From Caulifigura coniformis (GTDB lineage Bacteria; Planctomycetota; Planctomycetia; Planctomycetales; Planctomycetaceae): a DNA stretch of 64,000 bases. The position numbers and the translations under genes are program-made. Of the stretch, positions 42,377 to 51,489 are shown in pieces. The stretch's first letter is position 1. The number at the start of each line of letters is the position of its first letter. The notes beneath the pieces were generated by a model that was not told the origin of the DNA, did not search any database, and worked only from the letters and a program-made list of their open reading frames with translations. Location: positions 1,570,154-1,634,153 of the forward strand of contig NZ_CP036271.1 in NCBI RefSeq assembly GCF_007745175.1, given 5' to 3'.

Positions 42377-45292
42377 ATGTCGATGATGCTTTGGAAAACA
42401 CTCGCTCTGGGCGGCGTTATTGGCGTCGGCTCGGTCGTCGTCGTGCAGGCGAAGCGCGGCCTCGATGATGGCGCCGCCACCGCCGGAACCACCAAGCCGG
42501 CCGAAGAGGAATTCGAGCTTCTCGATCCCGAAACCGGGCTCGAGACTTCCTTCGAAGGGGCCCTCGACGCCGCGCCCCCCAAAAAACTCGCTGAGCGGGC
42601 CCAGGCCGAACCCCTCGCGGCGCTCGCCGCCGTCAGCCCTGATGACAATCCCTTTGGCGGCGAGCCATCGCCCGCCGAAGTGGCCCAGGCCTCGGCCGAG
42701 AAAGTCCCCGACGACAACCCCTTCGCCTCCGGAACGGCCACTCTCGCGGACGCCCAGGAAGAGCCCGCTTCGACCGTGACGCTCGATGAGCAAGCCGGGG
42801 AAAAGTTCGCGCTCCTCGACGGCGCCGCCCCCCCCACCGCTCCCGAACAATCGGAACCGAATCCCTTCGACCCCGCCCCGGCAGCGGAACCGACGCAGCC
42901 CCTCAAGAAGCTCTCTCCGGGCAACGACGGCCCGGTCTTGATGACGCCCCCCGCGGACGACAATCCCTTCTCCCAGTTTGTGCGCACGCAAACCGAGACC
43001 GCGGAAAGCGTCACCGCCGAAACGTCCACCACCGAAGTCGAACCCGGCGCCCCGCAGTTCGACGCCGCCCCCGCGGTCGACGCTCAGCCGCCGCTCCGAA
43101 CCCGTGAGCCGGCCGCGTCACTTCCCATCGAATTGCCCCCCGCGACTCTCAACCCGGAAGCCTCCGGCTTCACCCGGGAGCGTCGCGAACCCGCTCCGCA
43201 GGTAGAGCCGGCAATCGCCAGCCCGCAGGACGCAGGCCTCGCCCCGACCCCAGCGCCTGGTCTGCCCGAAGTCGCCCGGGAAAATGCCCCGGGCCGTGTC
43301 CGCGTGGCCGAAGCCGAGCTTCCCGCCCCCGGCCCCGAAGTGGCGCCGGATTCTCTTCCTCCCTTTCCGCCTCTGAACCTCACTGGCGGCGAGGCGACGA
43401 CTCGCTCCGACTCCCCCCCGTCCGACATTTCGTCGATCCCTCAATCGGCCAGGCCACTGGTCAACGAACCAGACTCGTCAATCCCCACCGACCGCACGAT
43501 CCCCAACGAAGCCCCCCCCACCCAGGACAGCAAGGGCGGGTTCGGCATCGAGAATTCGTTCCCCGCACGGCCTGCTCCAGACACGTTCAATCCCGACGAA
43601 TCTCCGACGGCAAGGCCGCAGCAGCAGCCGGCGAACACCTTCCCTGTCGAACAGGGTCAGCCTCAGGGATCTCCATTTGATCCCCTGCCGGCCTCCTCGA
43701 TCCCCACGTCGCCAGCGAACTCGCTCCCGGCCAATCCCCCCGCGTCCCTGCCGACGACTCCGGCTCCAACCACTCCCGCCCCGGTCACCCCGGCGCCGGC
43801 CGCGCAGCCCGATCTCTCCGGCGCCGCAGTCCTCGATCGAAACGTCGCCATCGGCCCCGCCCAGCCGCAGCTCACGATCGTCAAGCAGGCTCCCAGTGAG
43901 GCCGTTGTCGGACAGGACCTCGAATACTCGATCCTCGTCAAGAACATCGGGCGGTCGGCGGCCCACAACGTGGTCGTCGAAGACCTCATCCCCCGCGGCT
44001 CCAAGTGCACGGGAACGATTCCCAAGGCCGAATCGCAACTGGAAAAGAAGAACCTGATCTGGAAGCTCGGCACACTCGCCGCCGGCGCCGAACAACTCAT
44101 CCGCGTCCGCATCACTCCCACGGACGCCGGCGAAATCGGCAGCGTCGCCACCGTCAGCTTCTCCGCGGCCGTCGCGGCCAAAACCGTCATCGTCGAACCG
44201 AAGGCCACGCTCCTGGTCACAGGACCGCGGGACGCCGTCGTCGGCGAGCCGGCCCAGTACAAGTTCACCATCACGAACAACGGCCCCATCGACCTCAAGG
44301 GCGTCTTCGTCCGGACCGTCCTGCCGGGACAGGGCCTCACCCATCCCGGTGGCAACGATCTTGAGTACGAACTCGGCGACCTCCCCCGCGGCAAGTCCCG
44401 GGAAGTCTCGCTGGCGATGACGCCCTCCCAGCAGGGCGACTGGTCCTTCGATTCGATGGTCACTCTGAATGGCCGCGAACTTTCCAAACACCAGTCAGCG
44501 CTCCATGTGGTCGGCGCACGGCTGACCGTCGTCCGCACCGGGCCGACAAAACGGTTCGTCGGCCGGTCCGCGACCTACAGCAACACGGTCTCGAACAACT
44601 CCGCACAGACACTGATGAACGTCAACGTCGTCGAATCGCTTCCCATGGGACTCGATCCCTCGGGCCAGCTCTCGAAAGACGTCCGCTGGGATCCCGCCCG
44701 TCGCACGCTGACCTGGACGATTCCCCAGCTCGCCCCCGGACAATCGGTCGATCTCCCCTGCACCGTCACGCCCAAAACGGCCGGCGCGCTTCAGGGACAG
44801 ATCGTCGCCCGAGACGCCTCGGGAAATCATGCCGAAATCGCGACGGCCCTCGAAGTCGCCGGCTTCTCGTCACTGGTGGTCGATGGCGGACACGACGGCC
44901 GGCCCGTCGCCGTCGGTGACCAGGTCTCCTTCCGGTTCAGCGTCAAGAACCGCGGAACCGCCGCTGCCGAGCAGGTCGTCGCCATGTTCGACCTCCCGCA
45001 GGAAGTGGAATTCATCAGCGCCCAGGGTCCCGGCAACGCGAAGTTCGAGCGGACCGGGCAGTTGATCGTGTTCGACCCGGTTCCCAACGTCCTCGTGAAC
45101 GGCGAACTCACCTACGACGTCGTCGTCCAGGCGAAGACCGCCACCTCCCCGAACGCCCACCCGCGAATCCGCGTCAGCCTGAACAGCACGCAGCTTCCCG
45201 CGGACCATCCGCTCGAACAGGAACAGCAGCTCGTGATCTACGGCGACGACGAAGAGATGCAGCCCGTCCAGCGCGTCAGCGGCACGCGGTAA
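42377..45292 (+). CDS. Large DUF11-repeat exported protein with Pro-rich N-terminal half
   Basis: A 971-residue protein. ATG 42377 has a good GGGAAAGGA Shine-Dalgarno 8 nt upstream. An N-terminal signal/anchor (about 5-22) is followed by roughly 480 residues of Pro/Glu/Ala-rich low complexity. The second half has about four DUF11-type Ig-like repeats, each opening with a phrase like VVGQDLEYSILVKNIGRSAA and spaced about 115 residues. The low-complexity part has four Asn-Pro-Phe motifs at residues 91, 114, 162 and 196, three preceded by Asp-Asp, and two related segments, EFELLDPETG and KFALLDGAAP. Such DUF11 proteins are cell-surface or crystallin-like structural proteins in Planctomycetes; the ligand is unknown. 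Confidence 0.85.
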   Translation: MSMMLWKTLALGGVIGVGSVVVVQAKRGLDDGAATAGTTKPAEEEFELLDPETGLETSFEGALDAAPPKKLAERAQAEPLAALAAVSPDDNPFGGEPSPAEVAQASAEKVPDDNPFASGTATLADAQEEPASTVTLDEQAGEKFALLDGAAPPTAPEQSEPNPFDPAPAAEPTQPLKKLSPGNDGPVLMTPPADDNPFSQFVRTQTETAESVTAETSTTEVEPGAPQFDAAPAVDAQPPLRTREPAASLPIELPPATLNPEASGFTRERREPAPQVEPAIASPQDAGLAPTPAPGLPEVARENAPGRVRVAEAELPAPGPEVAPDSLPPFPPLNLTGGEATTRSDSPPSDISSIPQSARPLVNEPDSSIPTDRTIPNEAPPTQDSKGGFGIENSFPARPAPDTFNPDESPTARPQQQPANTFPVEQGQPQGSPFDPLPASSIPTSPANSLPANPPASLPTTPAPTTPAPVTPAPAAQPDLSGAAVLDRNVAIGPAQPQLTIVKQAPSEAVVGQDLEYSILVKNIGRSAAHNVVVEDLIPRGSKCTGTIPKAESQLEKKNLIWKLGTLAAGAEQLIRVRITPTDAGEIGSVATVSFSAAVAAKTVIVEPKATLLVTGPRDAVVGEPAQYKFTITNNGPIDLKGVFVRTVLPGQGLTHPGGNDLEYELGDLPRGKSREVSLAMTPSQQGDWSFDSMVTLNGRELSKHQSALHVVGARLTVVRTGPTKRFVGRSATYSNTVSNNSAQTLMNVNVVESLPMGLDPSGQLSKDVRWDPARRTLTWTIPQLAPGQSVDLPCTVTPKTAGALQGQIVARDASGNHAEIATALEVAGFSSLVVDGGHDGRPVAVGDQVSFRFSVKNRGTAAAEQVVAMFDLPQEVEFISAQGPGNAKFERTGQLIVFDPVPNVLVNGELTYDVVVQAKTATSPNAHPRIRVSLNSTQLPADHPLEQEQQLVIYGDDEEMQPVQRVSGTR

Positions 45293-45519
45293 ACGCACGG
45301 TCGTCGACGCCGGGGCACGACGGAACGGCGAAGATTTTCCTGAGCCGCATCCGGGAAGAGACCATCGTTGCGAAAACGGCCTCGTCCCGGGATGCCGTCG
45401 CCCACTTTCGCTCCTCCTCCCTTCCCTCTGTTCGCCCCCTTCCTGGCCGGCAGCCCGCCACTCGCAATCCCAAGAGTCAAACATCTGTCGTCCGGTCGCG
45501 GCCAAACTATACTTCCCCG

Positions 45520-46065
45520 ATGATCGCTGCTCGTCCTTCCCGCCTTCCCCGCGTCGCCCTTCTGTCGGCGATCATTCTGGCGTTGGTCGGCTGCGACCAG
45601 GCGACGAAGGTTTACGCCGTCAAGAACCTGAAAGGGCAGCCGCCGCAGTCGTATCTCAATGACACTGTGCGGATCCATTACGTCGAGAATCCGGGCGCGT
45701 TCCTCGGACTGGGTGGCCAGCTCGACCCCAGGGTCAAGTTCTGGGTGCTGACGATCCCGACGGCCCTCATCCTCGTCTGGGTGCTGGCCTTCGTGTTCAC
45801 AAGCCGGTCGATCGATCGCTGGACCTTCGTCGCCCTCGCGATGATCGCCGCCGGCGGCATCGGCAATTCCATCGACCGCTTCCGCCTCGGCGGACTGGTG
45901 ATCGACTTCCTGAACGTCGGCTTCGGAACACAGGTCTGGCAGCGAACCGGAATCTTCAACGTCGCCGACGTCGGAATCACGGCCGGATTCATCATGCTGC
46001 TCCCTTATGTGCTCAAAGGGGAGCCGACACCAGCCCCGCCACCGGAAGCGCCGGCGACTCAATGA
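45520..46065 (+). CDS. lspA: Lipoprotein signal peptidase (signal peptidase II)
   Basis: 181 residues with four TM helices. Conserved blocks are GCDQATKVYA, ENPGAFLGLG, GNSIDRFRLGGLVIDF and FNVADVGITAG; the catalytic pair is the Asp of GNSIDR and the Asp of NVAD. LspA removes signal peptides from prolipoproteins; two lipoproteins are encoded within this window. It is convergent with the small His-tailed protein, overlapping by 7 bp. Confidence 0.95.
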   Translation: MIAARPSRLPRVALLSAIILALVGCDQATKVYAVKNLKGQPPQSYLNDTVRIHYVENPGAFLGLGGQLDPRVKFWVLTIPTALILVWVLAFVFTSRSIDRWTFVALAMIAAGGIGNSIDRFRLGGLVIDFLNVGFGTQVWQRTGIFNVADVGITAGFIMLLPYVLKGEPTPAPPPEAPATQ

Positions 46066-46445
46066 CTGTGATCGTGCCCCGAATGCGGGTCGATCGGTGA
46101 TCGCTTGCGGCTGAGCTGGGCCGCGGCGAAATCGAATGTCTGGCGATCGGCATCTTCCCACTTGCCGGCCCGAACCGTGGCCAGGATCTCTTCAAAGTGG
46201 GCCAGCTCATCGTCGGACATCTGAGACTGCGAATGTCGCTGGCGGATCGCCTTCTCCACCTTGGAGACCATGTCCGCCTTTCGAGACGAGACCGCCGTCG
46301 ACAGCAACTGGATGTACTTCAGGTTGTCGAACTCGACGGCTGGCGGCTTCGTCCACCAGCCAATCAGCTGCCACAGAACCAGGGCGGCCCCCAGCAGACC
46401 CAGGAAATGCAGGCCGAAGCGGTCCATCAACGTGCGATCGTTCAT
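46059..46445 (-). CDS. Small single-pass membrane protein with His-rich tail
   Basis: 128 residues: TM helix about 12-31, a helical middle (about 45-110) with the pattern KVEKAIRQRHSQSQMSDDEL, and a C-terminal tail DPHSGHDHSH that may bind metal. The tail matches the end of the efflux adaptor (DPHAGHNH). It starts 8 bp after the DUF1559 gene stop, so it is co-transcribed with it. No family recognised. Confidence 0.72.
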   Translation of the reverse strand: MNDRTLMDRFGLHFLGLLGAALVLWQLIGWWTKPPAVEFDNLKYIQLLSTAVSSRKADMVSKVEKAIRQRHSQSQMSDDELAHFEEILATVRAGKWEDADRQTFDFAAAQLSRKRSPIDPHSGHDHSH

Positions 46446-46453
46446 GGCGGACC

Positions 46454-47434
46454 TCAGTATTCACCCACGACTTCGCCGTCACGGCAGCTCGACAGCGCGG
46501 CCCACGTCGGCTGATGAATGTATTGCGACACGAATCGCACGCTCCCGTCCCCCAGCAGTACGTGGGAACCGCCCATGTGCGGCGAGTACATCTGGCACAC
46601 GTGGCAAAGCGGGCTGTTCGGCGGATGGATCGGCGCGAAGCCGGTCACCGGATCGATTTCCGCCTGCGCGGGGCCGGAGTGGACGTTGACGAGAGTCGCG
46701 GCCCGGTCGCAGGCCGTAATCGGGAACTTCGCCGGATCGATCGTGCAGACTGATGCCCCCGGTACGACGCCCACCCATGTCTTGTCGCTGATGATGCTGT
46801 GTTCGCCGATGAATACCGTGTTCGAAAGGCCATCCGGCACATCCGCCTCACGGGTGCGCGAGTTTCGATACAACGGCCCGTCGGCGATCGCCCTGGCATC
46901 GACGATCGCATACCCCCAGAACTCGTCTCGCCCCGCGTTCGCCACATAGTGGGCACGCCCGAACCGGGCCAGTTCCGTGCCCGATCCATCGCGAACAATC
47001 ATCGGCCCGCTGGAGTTCGTCGCCGAGGGCGACATGAAGACCGCCAGGTTCGTCGCGGCCGGAGTGGCATTGATCGGATCCCAGCAAGGCAGGTCGGTGC
47101 GGAGCTGGTTGTAGAGTGGCGACTGGTCGAGGAACGGAAGCAGCATCGTTCCCCATGCGAATCCGTTCGGACCATCGAACGTGTCCGGATCCCGGCTCGG
47201 GTGACGCGTGTCGGCCAGGTACGACGCCGGAAAAACGCGATGCGTTTCGAGGTAATTGTGCAGCCCGAGCCCGATCTGCTTGAGGTTGTTCTTGCTCTGA
47301 GTCATGCGGGCGGCCTCGCGGGCCTGCTGGACGGCCGGCAACAGCAGGCTGACCAGAACCCCGATGATCGCAATCACCACGAGAAGCTCGATGAGCGTGA
47401 ATCCGCGCACAGCGGATCGACAACCAGTTGGCAT
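46454..47434 (-). CDS. DUF1559 prepilin-like protein
   Basis: 326 residues. The N-terminus has a type IV prepilin/pseudopilin cleavage and methylation segment (RGFTLIELLVVIAIIGVL) followed by QQAREAAR, typical of planctomycete DUF1559. The C-terminus has the HX9DG-type segment (LLGDGSVRFVSQYI) and ends VVGEY. These are presumed secreted through a type II-like system, and are very numerous in Planctomycetes. ATG 47434 is taken since it starts just before the prepilin motif. It is the first gene of a two-gene unit with the small His-tailed membrane protein. Confidence 0.9.
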   Translation of the reverse strand: MPTGCRSAVRGFTLIELLVVIAIIGVLVSLLLPAVQQAREAARMTQSKNNLKQIGLGLHNYLETHRVFPASYLADTRHPSRDPDTFDGPNGFAWGTMLLPFLDQSPLYNQLRTDLPCWDPINATPAATNLAVFMSPSATNSSGPMIVRDGSGTELARFGRAHYVANAGRDEFWGYAIVDARAIADGPLYRNSRTREADVPDGLSNTVFIGEHSIISDKTWVGVVPGASVCTIDPAKFPITACDRAATLVNVHSGPAQAEIDPVTGFAPIHPPNSPLCHVCQMYSPHMGGSHVLLGDGSVRFVSQYIHQPTWAALSSCRDGEVVGEY

Positions 47435-47593
47435 GATCTCGGACTCGACAAAGAAGGGCTTTCGGCGCACGAGAGCAGACGCGCCGAAAGTCAAAAGCTA
47501 CTTCGTCAAATTCGACAATTCAAGTTGAGAGACAATATTTTTTGACCAATCAAAATCCTGCCCTCAAGAAAGAGTGCAGCATTGACGAGGGTG

Positions 47594-47612
47594 GCACTGG
47601 CTCTGCCAGTGC
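47594..47612. repeat. Hairpin repeat, copy 4
   Basis: gcactggc and gccagtgc form a perfect 8 bp stem with loop tct, in the context gggtg...gatg. It is located between the lipid A acyltransferase gene and the DUF1559 gene, and may double as a terminator for the former. Confidence 0.65.
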
Positions 47613-47690
47613 GATGAACCATCAGGCCCCAGCATCGGGGAGCCGGGCGAGCCAACGGCACTCCCCTCTCACGTCCGACCTGGCCAACCG

Positions 47691-48659
47691 CTACGCAGCC
47701 TTCCGCTCCGCGATCTTGACCGCCTTCTTCTTCGTCACCGAATCCGTCTTCCACCGCCGGTGCACCCAGAAATACTGCTCCGGAGCCCGCCGGATCGCCC
47801 GCTCCAGCGCCGACGTAAACCGCTGCGTGACCTGCTTCACCGCGTCCGCCCCGGTGTACTCCAGGGGGTCGATGACCTCCTCGCACCCGATCTCGAACTG
47901 CGACCACCGCGCGTTCTCGAAGTCGTCCGGCAGGCGGATGCCGTAACCCATCACCAGGATCGCCTTGAACTCCATCGCCATCAGGGCGATCGATTTGAAC
48001 GTCGACGCCGGGCTCCCGAAGAAATCGACGAACACGCCCCGCCGGCCAGCATCCTGGTCGCACAGAATGCCAAGGTTTCCCCCCGCCCCGGCCGCGGACA
48101 CCATGTCTCCCCAACCCCCATCCTTCAGCAGCAGCTTGTGGCCGAACTGCTGACGCGAGCGGACAAACCAGTCGTGCAGGTACGGATTGTCCATCTCGCG
48201 GGCGATGACCCCCATCGGAAATCCGAAGAAGCCAAACGTCGCCATCGACACTTCCCAGTTGCCAAAGTGCCCCCCCAGGATGAACACCGGCCGGCCGCTG
48301 CACAGCGCCTTCAGCACCTGCTGGCGCTGGCGAAACACGACGACTTCCCGACAGTTGGTCAGGTCCATCTTCCGTGGAAGCTGCGACCACTCCACCAGCA
48401 GGCGAAACAGGTGTTGCCACATCCCACTGATGATCCGCTGCACCTCGCTCGCGGGCATCTCCTCACCGAAGGCCCGGCGAAGGTTTTCCTCCGCCACGTC
48501 CGCCCGGGAGATCTTTTTCGGGACGACGCGGGTCATCAGCCAGGCGAACAGCCGCGCCCCCTGGGCCGCGCGACGAACCGACAGCATCTGGAACGCGCAC
48601 AGGACGACGCGAAACGCCAGATAAACGGCCCGGTGCTGGATGTCCTCCCTGAACTTCAC
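47691..48659 (-). CDS. Lipid A biosynthesis acyltransferase (LpxL/HtrB family)
   Basis: 322 residues. Catalytic HX4E motif is in GGHFGNWE, followed by FPMGVIAREMDNPYL and QDAGRRGVFVDFFGSPAS, all hallmarks of the LpxL/LpxM superfamily. It acylates lipid A precursors at the inner membrane. The start is GTG 48659 with AAGGAG 7 nt upstream on the coding strand; ATG 48713 is in frame but has no such site. The long basic end (VTKKKAVKIAERKAA) is typical of planctomycete members. Its presence supports an LPS-bearing outer membrane. Confidence 0.9.
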   Translation of the reverse strand: MKFREDIQHRAVYLAFRVVLCAFQMLSVRRAAQGARLFAWLMTRVVPKKISRADVAEENLRRAFGEEMPASEVQRIISGMWQHLFRLLVEWSQLPRKMDLTNCREVVVFRQRQQVLKALCSGRPVFILGGHFGNWEVSMATFGFFGFPMGVIAREMDNPYLHDWFVRSRQQFGHKLLLKDGGWGDMVSAAGAGGNLGILCDQDAGRRGVFVDFFGSPASTFKSIALMAMEFKAILVMGYGIRLPDDFENARWSQFEIGCEEVIDPLEYTGADAVKQVTQRFTSALERAIRRAPEQYFWVHRRWKTDSVTKKKAVKIAERKAA

Positions 48660-48872
48660 GGCGTCGCTCCTTGACGCGGACGCCGCTTCCACCGGCCTCC
48701 GAGCCCGAATCATCGGGATTCCACCATCCACTGCAAGAGGAGATCGGCCTGAGTCCCCCTCCAGAGGCCCGCTCGCAGACGGCGCAACGGCAGTCCGGGT
48801 CTGGAAATCGGGCAGGCAGACTGCAACACTCCCCCTGTTCTGCCCCTCTTGTTGACCGGATTGTGTGACGCG

Positions 48873-49184
48873 ATGAGTACGTGGACGCGGGCTGCCGCGA
48901 TCGATGAAGTTCCCGTCGGAGGCCGCCTGGTCGTCGAAGTCGACGACATTCCGGCCCTGCTCCTTCGCGATGCCGAGCGGTATTATTGCATCGAGGACCT
49001 CTGCACCCACGATGGCCAGCCGCTCACGGATGGAGAGTTTCAGAACGGCTGCATCACCTGCCCGCGGCATGGCGCCCGCTTCGACGTGGCCACCGGCGAA
49101 GCCAAATGCATGCCCGCGACCGAACCGGTCCGCACCTTTCCCGTCGAGGTTCGGGCGGACGGCGTTTACATCGCAGATTCCTGA
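48873..49184 (+). CDS. Rieske-type 2Fe-2S ferredoxin
   Basis: 103 residues with both Rieske ligand boxes: CTHDG (Cys-x-His) and CPRHGARFD (Cys-x2-His). Resembles stand-alone ferredoxins of dioxygenase or NirD type that pass electrons to an oxygenase or reductase. ATG 48873 is chosen; the frame is open a little further upstream. It is followed after 39 bp by the metal-binding lipoprotein gene. No oxygenase partner is adjacent. Confidence 0.9.
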   Translation: MSTWTRAAAIDEVPVGGRLVVEVDDIPALLLRDAERYYCIEDLCTHDGQPLTDGEFQNGCITCPRHGARFDVATGEAKCMPATEPVRTFPVEVRADGVYIADS

Positions 49185-49223
49185 AACAACGACGACTCCC
49201 GCACGGACGACAAGGATTTCCTC

Positions 49224-49598
49224 ATGCTTTCCCGATTCCTCCCGCTGACACTTCTCCTCGCCGCCATCGCCCTCGCAGGCTGCGGCGCCTCGGACCCCGC
49301 CCCGGCCAAGGACGACAAGCCCGTCCTCACTGAAGCCGACAAGGCGCTGATCGAGAAGCAGAAACTCTGCCTCGTCGCCGACGAACCGCTGGGCTCGATG
49401 GGGACGCCGATCAAGCTCACGGTCAAGGGACGCGATGTCTTCCTCTGCTGCGAAGGATGCCGGGAAGCCGTCCTGAAGGATCCGGACAAATACCTCGCAA
49501 AGCTTGACGCGAACGGCACAGTTGTCGTCGCCCCCAAGACCGACGAGCCCGCGAAAACCGAAGCTCCCCAAACCGCCGAACCGGCCCCAGCGCCCTAG
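49224..49598 (+). CDS. Lipoprotein with YHS/TRASH-like metal-binding cysteines
   Basis: 124 residues. Lipobox LALAGC with acylated Cys20, then a charged linker. A compact domain follows, KLCLVADEPLGSMG, then FLCCEGCREAVLKDPDKYL; this resembles YHS or TRASH-like treble-clef domains which bind metals through clustered Cys. The C-terminus is a Pro/Ala/Thr-rich tail. Presumably lipid-anchored at the cell envelope and processed by LspA. Function in metal handling inferred from the cysteines. Confidence 0.75.
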   Translation: MLSRFLPLTLLLAAIALAGCGASDPAPAKDDKPVLTEADKALIEKQKLCLVADEPLGSMGTPIKLTVKGRDVFLCCEGCREAVLKDPDKYLAKLDANGTVVVAPKTDEPAKTEAPQTAEPAPAP

Positions 49599-49610
49599 TA
49601 AAGCCTGACA

Positions 49611-49626
49611 CGCCAAGCGCTTGGCG
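49611..49626. terminator. Perfect 16 bp palindrome after the lipoprotein gene
   Basis: cgccaagcgcttggcg is a perfect inverted repeat just beyond the stop codon at 49598. Perfect symmetry without a loop could be a protein-binding operator, or a hairpin with fewer pairs. No T tract follows. Confidence 0.4.
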
Positions 49627-49773
49627 AGCGGAAACCACCTCTTCTTCTTCTGCGGCGGGCGTGCCGTCCGGGCCGAGTTCTCTCCCGGGCACGCCGCTTG
49701 CGACAGTCGTCTTCAGCAATTGGAATCTGCCAGAACGGCAGTGTGCGCTGAATGACGAGAATCAATGCCCTCC

Positions 49774-50916
49774 ATGGCCGAACGCGACTACTACGAGGTC
49801 CTGGGAGTCGCGAAAAGCGCGTCCTTCGAGGAAATCAAAAAGGCCTACAAGAAGGCCGCTCTCGCCAATCACCCCGACAAGAACCCGGGTGACGACACGG
49901 CGGTCGAACGCTTCAAGGAATGCGCGGCTGCTTACGAAGTCCTCTCGGACGAAAACAAACGCGCCCGATACGACCGTTACGGCCACGCGGGCGTCCAGGG
50001 AGCGGGCGGCGGCGGATCTCCCTTCGGCGACGTCAACGACATCTTCAGCCAGTTCAGCGACATCTTCGAGGGCTTCGGCTTCTTCGGAGGCAACCAGCGC
50101 TCACGCAGCGGCGCCCAGCGCGGCAGCCACCTGCGGGCCTCAATGACCATCGACCTCGTCACCGCCTCCAAAGGCGCCGAACGAGAGCTGCGAATCCAGC
50201 GGAAGAAATCGTGCGCCCGCTGCAGCGGCTCCGGGGCCGAGCCCGGTTCCTCCCCCCATCGCTGCGACTACTGCGGCGGCCGCGGACAGGTCGTCCAGTC
50301 CCAGGGATTCTTCCGGGTCCAGACCCCCTGCCCGGCCTGCTCGGGATCCGGCTCGATCATTCGCAACAAGTGCACCGAATGCCGCGGAACGGGACGCGAA
50401 GACGAGGAAGTCGTCCTGCAGGTCCGCATCCCGGCCGGCATCGACAACGGCGTCCAGCTCTGCCTCCGCGGTGAAGGAGAGGCCGGGTCCGGCGGAGGAC
50501 CGCGCGGCGACCTCTACGTCGACGTGCACGTCAAGGATCACCCGCTCTTCAAGCGGGAAGGCCAGCACCTCATCTGCACGGTGCCGATCTCCTATACCCA
50601 GGCGGCCCTCGGCGGAACCATCGAGGTCCCGCTCCTCACCGGCAGCGACACGATCGAGATCCCCCCCGGAACTCAGCCCGGCGAACTCTTCCGCGTCCGA
50701 GGACAGGGCATGCCCGACCTCCGTGGAGGCCGCCGCGGCGATCTCCACGTGCAGATCGAACTGCAGGTGCCGAAGAAACTCGATGCCGAACACGAAGGGC
50801 TGTTGCGCAAGCTGGCGGAATACGAAAACGCCAACGTGGCGCCGCATCACAAATCATGGTTGGACAAGCTCCGCGATTTCATCTCCGGAGAAAACGACGA
50901 CGAGGAGGATGAGTGA
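49774..50916 (+). CDS. dnaJ: Chaperone protein DnaJ
   Basis: 380 residues. J-domain with HPD (LANHPDKNP), then the G/F region and four zinc motifs [24 protein letters not shown] and CTECRGTG, followed by the client-binding beta domains. It stimulates DnaK ATPase. ATG 49774 ([11 protein letters not shown]) is the family-typical start; ATG 49765 is in frame. The stop overlaps or adjoins the grpE start, showing translational coupling. dnaK is not in the window. Confidence 0.96.
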   Translation: MAERDYYEVLGVAKSASFEEIKKAYKKAALANHPDKNPGDDTAVERFKECAAAYEVLSDENKRARYDRYGHAGVQGAGGGGSPFGDVNDIFSQFSDIFEGFGFFGGNQRSRSGAQRGSHLRASMTIDLVTASKGAERELRIQRKKSCARCSGSGAEPGSSPHRCDYCGGRGQVVQSQGFFRVQTPCPACSGSGSIIRNKCTECRGTGREDEEVVLQVRIPAGIDNGVQLCLRGEGEAGSGGGPRGDLYVDVHVKDHPLFKREGQHLICTVPISYTQAALGGTIEVPLLTGSDTIEIPPGTQPGELFRVRGQGMPDLRGGRRGDLHVQIELQVPKKLDAEHEGLLRKLAEYENANVAPHHKSWLDKLRDFISGENDDEEDE

Positions 50917-50918
50917 AT

Positions 50919-51449
50919 ATGGCTAAGCCCCAAAAGGCAGAAGCCCGCGAAGAGATTGAGACTGAAGCGGCAGACATCCAGCCGGAGCAGTCGCAGATCG
51001 AATCACTGTCGAAAGAGCGCGACCAGAACTTCGAAAAGTATCTGCGCGCCCAGGCGGAACTCGAGACGGCCCGTCGCCGCTGGCGGCAGGAAATGGACGA
51101 GTACCGCAAGTACCAGGCGATGCCGCTCGTCAGGGATCTCCTCCCCAGCCTCGACAACCTGCGCCGCGCCGTCGACGCGGCCCAGACCGGAGCCACCGTC
51201 GAATCGCTCCGCACCGGCGTCGAAATGGTCCTCCGGCAGATCGACGACGTCCTCGCGAAACACGACGCCCGGCCCATCCCCGCGCTCGGCCAGCCGTTCG
51301 ACCCCAACCTCCACGAAGCCATCACGCAGATCCCGACCGCCGATCAGCCACCGATGAGCGTCGTGCTCGAAGCGGAGCGCGGTTACCAGATGCACGACCG
51401 CATCGTCCGGCCGAGCAAGGTCGGCGTCGCCGTCCCCCCAGCCAGCTGA
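50919..51449 (+). CDS. grpE: Nucleotide exchange factor GrpE
   Basis: 176 residues: long coiled coil (about 20-70, including YLRAQAELETARRRW), then RDLLPSLDNLRRAVD and the beta-wing LHEAITQIPTADQPPMSV. It resets DnaK by releasing ADP. A strong GAGGAGG (50901-50907) precedes both a GTG at 50913 that overlaps the dnaJ stop (GTGA) and the ATG at 50919; I use the ATG. The pairing dnaJ-grpE without dnaK and without hrcA is visible. Confidence 0.93.
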   Translation: MAKPQKAEAREEIETEAADIQPEQSQIESLSKERDQNFEKYLRAQAELETARRRWRQEMDEYRKYQAMPLVRDLLPSLDNLRRAVDAAQTGATVESLRTGVEMVLRQIDDVLAKHDARPIPALGQPFDPNLHEAITQIPTADQPPMSVVLEAERGYQMHDRIVRPSKVGVAVPPAS

Positions 51450-51489
51450 AACATCCATTCAAGAAGCAGGCGAAAGCCTGATTCCACAC

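Noticed and set aside
40851-42401. 516-codon minus-strand frame opposite the lactate-racemase-domain gene
   Set aside because: Asp/Gly/Val-rich translation typical of an antisense shadow.
47591-47612. TGGCAC-like -24 element at the 47.6 kb hairpin
   Set aside because: The sequence is explained by the perfect stem-loop, and the -12 part lacks TTGC.
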